Assembly (NCBI GenBank): GCA_965112735.1
Contig: OZ218951.1
Location: forward strand, 2,852,001-2,916,000
Direction of reading: 5' to 3'
Length of the DNA stretch: 64,000 nt
Source: Phaeosaccion multiseriatum
Taxonomy: Eukaryota > Ochrophyta, other classes
Both the position numbers and the translations under genes were made by a program. Below are positions 57,801 through 64,000 of the stretch, piece after piece (position 1 is the first letter of the stretch; the number at the start of each line of letters is the position of its first letter). The notes below the pieces were generated by a model, which was given only the letters and a program-made list of their open reading frames with translations, ran no database searches and had not been told where the DNA came from.

Positions 57801-58879
57801 ATGGGTAGGGCAGTTCAGGGCAGGCATATGGGCAGAGCAGGTCAGGCATATGGGTCAGCAGGCTTTAAACAACCTCACCTTCATTTGCCAAGTACTACAC
57901 CGTAAGAGGAAGGAGGGCAGGCGTATGGGCAGGGTTGGCAGACATGAGCAGGGGCAGGCATATAGCGACAAGGTAGGCATGGGTAGGGGGGGGAGAGCAG
58001 AGCAGGTGCATGAGCATGGAGAGGCGGGGATGGACAGGGGGAGGAAAGCAGAGCGAGGCAAGGAGGGACAATGAGCCGGCGCGTCTAAAAGATTCTTCTC
58101 CTCTCCTCTCTCTCTGTCTCTGTCTCTCTCTGTCCCTGTCTCTCTCTCTTCTCTCTCTTTCTCTCTTCTCTCTCTCTCTCTCTCGCGACACAGGGGGTGC
58201 TGGACAGTGGTCGCTTCTACTCCCTGCCTGCGAGGGGCGTGGAGCAGAGCGGTCTCTTCCGCGCCTTCGTGGAGCTCTGTCTAGAGATCACTGAGGTAAG
58301 TGCGTTCGTGCGTGCGTGCGTGGGTGGGTGGGGGGTGTGCTCGGTGTTGCGGGTGTGTCTTGTCTGCCTGTCTGACCCTCTGTCTGTCTATCTTTCTGTG
58401 TCTGTCTGTCTGTCTGCCTGCCTGTCTGTCTGTCTGTCTGTCTGTCTGTCTCACTCTCTGTCACTCCCTCTCTCTCTCCCTTTCTCCCCCCCCGCCCTCC
58501 TCCCTCACTCCCTCCCTCTCCCCCCACCCCTCCCACTGCCTCTCTTACGGCACCTCAAAGGCCCCCCCTGAATTCTATGAGGCATCGTACCGGCGCCAAG
58601 TGCTCGAGCTTCTCCTTGTGCTCGCTGTGCAGAGCCCTACGTGGGCCTCTTACGCCACCCGGGTAACAAGTGCCAGATGCAGGAAGACGGGGGGAGGGGA
58701 GGAGGAGGAGAAGGAGGGGAGAAAGAGAAAGTGGAGAAGGGGGAGAGGAGAACGAGAATGTGGAGGAGGAGAGCCCCCCCGCCCTGAAAGAAAGCCATGT
58801 CTCTCCCCCCTCACTCAGCTCTCACCGCTGTCCCGCTCTTCTCTGCTTTTTCTCTCTCCCGACGGGGATGTGTGTGTGC

Positions 58880-58917
<38 letters not shown>

Positions 58918-59754
58918 CAGGAGCCCCGCTTCTCCGCCCTCCTGAGCAGCGCGGCCTTCACAAACGACTTCCCTGACCTCGCTTTGGTGTGGGCAGTGGC
59001 TCTCTCCATCAAGACCAAGCCTACGACGAGCACCATCACCACCACCAGCAGCAGCAACGGTAGCAGCAGCAGTAGTAGTAGTAGTAGTAGTAGTAGAGGC
59101 AGTAGTAGCAGCAGCAGGACGGGTGAGGATGGTTGGGCAGGGCGGATTCGAGAGGCTGTGGACGTGGTGTTTCCCTCCGATGCCACAGAGTTGGAGGCGT
59201 GGCGGCGTCAGTCGGGCAAGGAGTCCAGGCTGGCAAGACTGCAGAGGGCGGTGGGGGGGTTGGCTTGCCTGGGGGGGGGTGGGGGGGGCGACTTTTGGGC
59301 CTGGAGCCAGAGTAAGGGAGGCGGAGGAGGAGAAGGAGGAGGAGGAGGAGGAGGAGGAGGAGGAGGAGGAGGAGGAGGAGGAGGAGGAGGAGGAGGAGGA
59401 GGAGGAGGACGTGGTGGTGGTGGGGCGGGAGAAGCAGCAACCCTCTTGGTGGGCAAACTAGGCGCTCTGCAGCAGCTCATTGCCGACGTCAAGGTAGAGG
59501 AAGGGGTCGATCGAGGCATCGGATGGAGCTCCATCGGACGGGAAGAGGAGGAGGAGGAGGAGGAGGAGGAGGAGGAGAAGGGGCGGGGGGGGGGGGGTTC
59601 GAAAGGACGAGGAGGAGGGGGAGGCGGAGAATTGCAAGAGGTGATGAAGGAGAAGGGGGAGGGCGTGGAGAGGGCCTTCCGGGCGGCGGTGGCTTCGCTG
59701 CGGAGGGATCTGAAGGTGCTGTTGAGCCCCCCCGCGTTGTCCAAGACGGATTGA
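53522..59754 (+). CDS. unrecognised large helical protein
   Basis: Exons: 53522-53700 (or longer), about 53882-54086, 54395-55140, 55391-55428, 55548-55713, 55928-56146, 56625-56708, 57142-57233, 57431-57635, 58194-58295, 58561-58662, 58921-59754. From exon 3 on, all joins are GT-AG and in phase. The product, about 950 residues, alternates amphipathic helices (EEFVQQLVAELSSQ, WLALDIAGAVRDTITCLK, LRNEWVRYLYLLRDVVIHR, FRAFVELCLEITE, YRRQVLELLLVLAVQS) with polyGlu, polyGln, polySer and polyGly inserts, which suggests an alpha-solenoid. No motif allowed me to name it. Exon 1 ends in phase 2, but the best frame of exon 2 (RPDIRLSQKVVENIVYGATRSL) needs phase 0, so that join is unresolved. Two dispersed-motif copies are coding (54497-54511 and 55646-55659, both VGDT). 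Confidence 0.6.
55860..55900. repeat. (TCC)n in intron 5 of the 53522 gene
   Basis: CCT units upstream of the exon 6 acceptor. Similar tracts precede exon 7 (56403-56615, CCCT units), exon 8 (56945-57135) and exon 9 (57365-57427). Confidence 0.85.
57650..57860. repeat. GGCAGGCATATGGGCAGGGC minisatellite in intron 9 of the 53522 gene
   Basis: About nine imperfect units of 21-27 bp directly after the exon 9 donor. The same unit reappears after a second copy of that donor near 57906. Confidence 0.85.
59320..59412 (+). repeat. (GGA)n, polyGly-coding
   Basis: About 28 GGA codons within the last exon of the 53522 gene. A second GGA/GAG tract is at 59545-59580. Confidence 0.85.
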
Positions 59755-60204
59755 CTGATGACGGATCATTCATCTATTCTGATTTTCCATCCTCATACTT
59801 CACGGAACTAAAAAAACAACTTCGAACACCTGCGCGTTGTCAAGACGGCGATACTTGAAGTCGCACCCGAAAGTGTCAAGTGTACCAGAAGGGGGAAAAA
59901 TGTTGCCATTTGTGAGTGGAATTCGTGCTGCCTTCCATTTAAAATTTTCCAACTCTTTGGCATCACTCTGTTTGTTTAGGATTTTGTCACAAATGAACTC
60001 AACACCCTTCCTGTGAAGCACACCGCACTCAATCACTCATCACATTGCACAACAGCACCAAGCGGAGGAGAAGGTCCACAGGAGCTGACAAAGCGTGGAG
60101 AGCGGCCTTAAAGATATTATAATTCTTCCATTTGAAGAACGCTGCTTGAAGGCTCCCTGATCGGAGACGGAACAATACTGGGCCTTGAAGCTTCAAGAAT
60201 AGTT
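59755..60204. other. intergenic, unusually AT-rich, with a minus-strand coding-like relic
   Basis: Minus 60012-59838 reads KGVEFICDKILNKQSDAKEL ... FGCDFKYRRLDNAQ without stops, between an acceptor-like CTTCACAG and a donor-like GTGTTC. An overlapping minus frame upstream reads FFKWKNYNIFKAALHALSAP. The composition is ordinary protein, unlike the repeat-driven open frames elsewhere. I cannot assign it. Confidence 0.35.
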
Positions 60205-62220
60205 ATGGCTTCCAGAAGGAGTCAGCCCATGGCGGTCTCTCGCTGGTGGTCGCGTCGGGTGGTGCCGCTGCTGCTCCTCGCGGCCGCACCACTCTCCGGC
60301 CAAGCACAACAACACAGTGCTTGCCAACCTGGAGGCCAGTACTACTTCGGCGGAGAGAACAGGAATGACGCGGTGGGACTGGCCCTCACGACGAAGGTGA
60401 GTCCTCCGCAAGGCTGCTAAGCGGCTACAGACAGAGCGGCCCCCGCACCCCAGCCGTGCCAGCGTCAAGGTCTAGCGTTCCGTCTCCGTGGCATGCATTG
60501 ATTGGGCTGAAAGGGAGAAGACACGAAAGAGTAGGATCGGAAGGCCCTGTCGGAAGGCCTCAAGACGGCAGGATTTCCCCCGCGGCCAAAGTCAGCCTTC
60601 CTTCCCGGTCACAGCAGGCAGAGTCTGTGCAAAGATTGAGGAGGGGAAGGAAGTCGGAACTCAAAGCAAAGTCTTACCCCAGGCACGACCCCGAAATCCG
60701 CATCAGCACACCCTTTTTACCCCTGTGTGTCATCGTCATCCTCACTTCTCTCTCTCTCTCTGTGTGTGTGTGCTGCCCCTCCTGCCAACCTCTCTTGCTG
60801 CAGGACTTCTTCGACGGAGGGCCGCGCTGGTACGTCCGCATTGAGTTGTCTGCTGCCGACCTGTGGCAGCGAAATCCCTACATCGGTGAGTTCCCTTCCG
60901 TGTGCCCCTTCCTCCCTCCCTCCCTCCCGCCGTCTTTTTCTCCCTTCCTCCCTCCCTCCCTCCCTCCCTCACCCCCCCCTCCCTCCCTCCCTCCCTCCCT
61001 CCCTCTCTTCCTCCTCCCTCCCTCTGCCTCGCCCGCCCTTTCCCGCAGACCGCGTCCAATTCGAGCGATGGAATGGCGGCAGCTGGATCAACATGCACAG
61101 CTGGATGGGGGAGTACGGCATCCGAGAGGCATCACCAAGTACCGCCTTGTACTTCGATGGCCGAACCAACCCCGGTGACACGGGAGGAGACGCGACGATT
61201 CGGTGGAGAGTGCGTTTCTTCGATGACGACGCGGCGACGGGTTGCCCCTCGGGAGTCACTTCGGTGCGAAACATACACTGCAGAGCCGAGCCGCTCCTTC
61301 CCTCTCTCCCTCTCACCCTCCCCTTCCTTCCTCCCTCCCTTCCTCCCTCCCTCCCTCCCTTCCTCCCGCCCTCTCTCCCTCCCTCCCTCAAGGCGGTGAC
61401 CACTTCCCACTTGAGCTTCATCAATGGTCCCGGTGAAATGGCCGCCGTCGGTGCTGGGAACGCGTCTCCGGGCTTCATGCCGAGTTGGTACGCCTTCAAC
61501 GGAGTGCAGGACAACTCACGGTGTCAGGCAGGTGGCTCACTCGCCACGGCCGCAAATCAAACGCCATCACGTGAGTACCATGACTAGATGACGTCCGGGA
61601 GAGGGAGAGACAGAGGGCAGACAGAGACAGACAGATATGTAGACAGAGGGCAGACAGCCGGAGATAAAGTTTGTGGACACTTTCCCCAGGTTGTTGGGGT
61701 GTACATTTCCGCTCACCTCACTCACTCACTCACTTACCCCCCCCCCCTCTACCCACCCACACAAAACAGAGTACCTGAACTTCATCAAGGCGACGAAGTT
61801 GTGTGACTGCCGCTGGCAAATTGACTTCTCCCTCACTGGCGATCTTAGCAACAATCCATACCTCGACTTCATCAGCATGCGTATCTCCTTCTCCGATGGC
61901 TGGGAGTACCCCCGGCTCTTCCCCATCGTCAACCACAACGGGGGCACCATGACCGCCATCACCGCCCAAGCCCCCTGTGATGCGACACACCTCAACGTCA
62001 AGTACTTTCTCTTCTTTGACGAGTACGATGCGTCGCCCCCCTCCAACCCCATCACCCCTGCCAACTCGTGCAACGCCGGTTTCCCGGAGGTGCGTGCGAG
62101 CGTCGTGCGTGCGTGCGTGCGTGTGAGAGGGAGGCATGTGCGTGTGTGCTTGTGTGCGTGCGTGTGTGTACGTGTGTGTGGATGTTCAGGCGTGTGTGTG
62201 CTTGTATATGTTCGCGTGTG

Positions 62221-62252
<32 letters not shown>

Positions 62253-62700
62253 CGTGCGTGCGTGCACTCAAAACTCACCCATAAACCCTCCCCACTGCCT
62301 ACTGCCCACCACCCTGCAAAACACTCCCACCGCACAGGCGATGGCCGACTTCTGTCTGGACGATGGCGTTTCATACTCCGGGGGCAGCATGCCCGCCGCC
62401 GGAATCGCCGCTTGCAACTCTGGCAAGGGCACCACAGAGGGGCGTTACAGCCCCGCCGTCGGAGGCGAGACGTGCAACTACATCGCTGCTGGTGGAGGAG
62501 GAGGAGGAGGAGGAGGAGGAGGAGGGGGAAACTCCGTTACAGTACCAAATCCCCCCGTGGTTGTGGAGAATGAGGGTGCAGATAGGGAGGAGGTCGTGGG
62601 AGCGGGGCAACAAGGTGACGCATGCGTATGCACGGGATGGATCAGCGCGAACACCAGAGAACAGGTGGGTGTGTGGGTGGTTGCGTGCATGGGTGGGTGC

Positions 62701-62731
<31 letters not shown>

Positions 62732-63937
62732 TGTGTGTTTGCACGTGTGTATGTGTGTGCGCGCGCGTGTGTGTGCGTGGGCGGCCTTAGGCTGTGGGTG
62801 ATCCAGCCCCACACACCTACCCTCCTTGCCTTCCCCCTCCCTCTCCTGCCTCCCACTACCCACCCACTCACCCACCCACTCACCCACCCACCCACTCACC
62901 CACCCACCCACTCACCCACCCACCCACCCACTTACCCACCCCCTCACCCACCCACCCACCCATCTACCCACCTACCCACCCACATATTATTATATATATT
63001 TATATATATAACAATATCCCACCCACCCACCCACCCACCAGTGTTGGAGCGACCCCACGTGCCCGTCCGGCCCCGGCTGCTACACGGACATCAATGGCCG
63101 GTCGTGCCGCTACTGTGGTTGGGGTCCTTACCGTGATTGCGGCAGCACCGCCGCCTCTGGAGGAGGAGGAGCGCCCACTCAACCATCACCAACGCCAACG
63201 CCACCAACGCCAACCCCACCAACGCCAACGCCACCAACGCCAACGCCACCAACGACGTCTACTGCCGGTGGGAATACTGGAGGTGATGGGGATTGCGTCT
63301 GCACCGGCATGTTGCCCGGTGGCATCCAACAGAGGGTAAGAGAGAGAGAGCAAAAAGGGTTGACAGACGCACATGCTCACGCGCACGCACGCGCACGTAC
63401 ACACACAAACCGCACACTGCCTTCAACTCACCCCTCCGCCCTGCCTTTGCCTGTCTCCCTCCCTCCCCCTCTCCCTCCCTCTCTCCCTCCCCTCCCTCCC
63501 TCCCTCTCTCCCTCCCCTCGCAGTGCCATACCGATATCACGTGCCTGAACGGTGGCCTCGGTTGCTTCAACAGCAGGCAGGGCACCTCGACATGTCGCTT
63601 TTGTGGCAACGGGGGCCTCCGCGATTGCCCAGCAGGAGGCTCTGCTCCTACTCCGGCTGCTCCTACTCCGGCTGCTCCTACTCCAGCTGCTCCTACTCCG
63701 GCTGCTCCCGCCCCACCTGCTCCACCAGCAGGTATAGGAATGCTTACGTAATGCTTACGCGCTTTTGGTTGGGTGTGCTATGCTTCTTTCGCTTCCCTTT
63801 TCCTCCCTTCCTTCCTTCCTTCCTCGGCCTGCCTGTCACTCACCTTGTCTGTGCGTGTGTGTTCTTGCTCAGGTGGTGGCGGCTCCTGCCTGTGTGACGG
63901 CTTCCGCCCGGGGCCAACAGGGGTCCTTCCTCTCACG
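60205..63937 (+). CDS. secreted cysteine-rich modular protein (5' part, continues past the window)
   Basis: Exons 60205-60396, 60804-60885, 61049-61263, 61393-61570, 61770-62089, 62338-62664, 63042-63335, 63524-63731, 63873-63937; 627 residues so far, in phase throughout. A signal peptide (VVPLLLLAAAPLSGQAQ) is followed by a region of about 370 residues (YYFGGENRNDAVG ... WYVRIELSAADLW ... CRWQIDFSLTGDL ... FISMRISFSDGW). Then comes a repeated Cys module: C-x-C-T-G-[WM] ... C-[WH]-x-D-x-T-C-x-x-G-x-G-C-[YF] ... C-R-[YF]-C-G ... D-C. Two full modules and the start of a third (CLCDGF) are visible. They are separated by Pro/Thr and Pro/Ala linkers (PTPTPP, APTPAA) typical of O-glycosylated wall proteins. 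Each module is split by a phase-0 intron just before the second Cys. Probably extracellular matrix or cell-surface; no family recognised. Confidence 0.7.
62130..62272. repeat. (TG)n-rich segment in intron 5 of the Cys-rich gene
   Basis: TGTGCGTGTG-type repeat after the exon 5 donor. A second TG/GC tract (62690-62785, including GCGCGCGCGC) and a CACC/CCCA array (62850-63035) fill intron 6. Confidence 0.85.
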
Positions 63938-64000
63938 GTAAGATCACATGCTTGCACAATACTGCAGTTGCCCTCATTGCAAGAGATCTCTCTCTGTATA

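Overview
The window is nuclear DNA from a eukaryote. Genes are split by many short GT-AG introns, GC content is high, and trinucleotide repeats, polypyrimidine tracts and minisatellites are very frequent. Two predicted proteins begin with a signal peptide whose cleavage site is followed by Phe (ARA|FVAP in a HAD hydrolase, SLA|FVQP in a type II peroxiredoxin). This is the ASAFAP-type leader used to reach complex plastids of red-algal origin. DNAAF1 needs a motile cilium to be useful, and PH/NB-ARC/TPR receptors are known from brown algae. The most economical reading is a photosynthetic stramenopile (ochrophyte) with a flagellate stage; the species cannot be fixed from this sequence.

Layout, left to right: 3' exon of an unknown gene (+, 1-423); GT8 glycogenin-like glycosyltransferase with C-terminal membrane segments (-); DNAAF1 (+); SKA1 kinetochore protein (-); plastid-targeted HAD/Cof phosphatase (+); proteasome beta2/PSMB7-type subunit (-); a 3 kb stretch without a confident gene that holds a 393-bp foldback element; plastid peroxiredoxin 5 (-); an acidic PROSER3-like protein interrupted by a homopolymer frameshift (+); an MLO-like protein fused to a voltage-sensor domain (-); a SLC35C-like nucleotide-sugar transporter with a large inserted loop (+); a 17-exon PH/NB-ARC/TPR STAND receptor covering 13 kb (-); an unrecognised helical protein (+); and the 5' part of a secreted cysteine-rich modular protein that leaves the window (+). 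Most neighbours alternate strand, giving five head-to-head pairs with roughly 100-530 bp between start codons.

Two things stand out. First, the gene at 28110-34465 reads as one 1180-residue protein: a complete MLO seven-helix core, the MLO calmodulin-binding helix, then a four-helix voltage sensor with five evenly spaced S4 arginines and a proton-channel-like Asp in S1. Second, a short sequence, CAGTTGGTGATACAG and close variants, occurs at least 15 times on both strands, nearly always inside CAG/GCA triplet runs. It lies in introns and also in exons, where it is read as QLVIQ, VGDT, VSPT or VPPT. This looks like a dispersed element that spreads with or through triplet repeats.

Exon boundaries were derived by hand from splice consensus, reading phase and family similarity. 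For most genes the exon lengths add up to whole codons. Exceptions are stated (PSMB7 exons 2-3; exons 1-2 of the 53522 gene; the G12 run at 25049).
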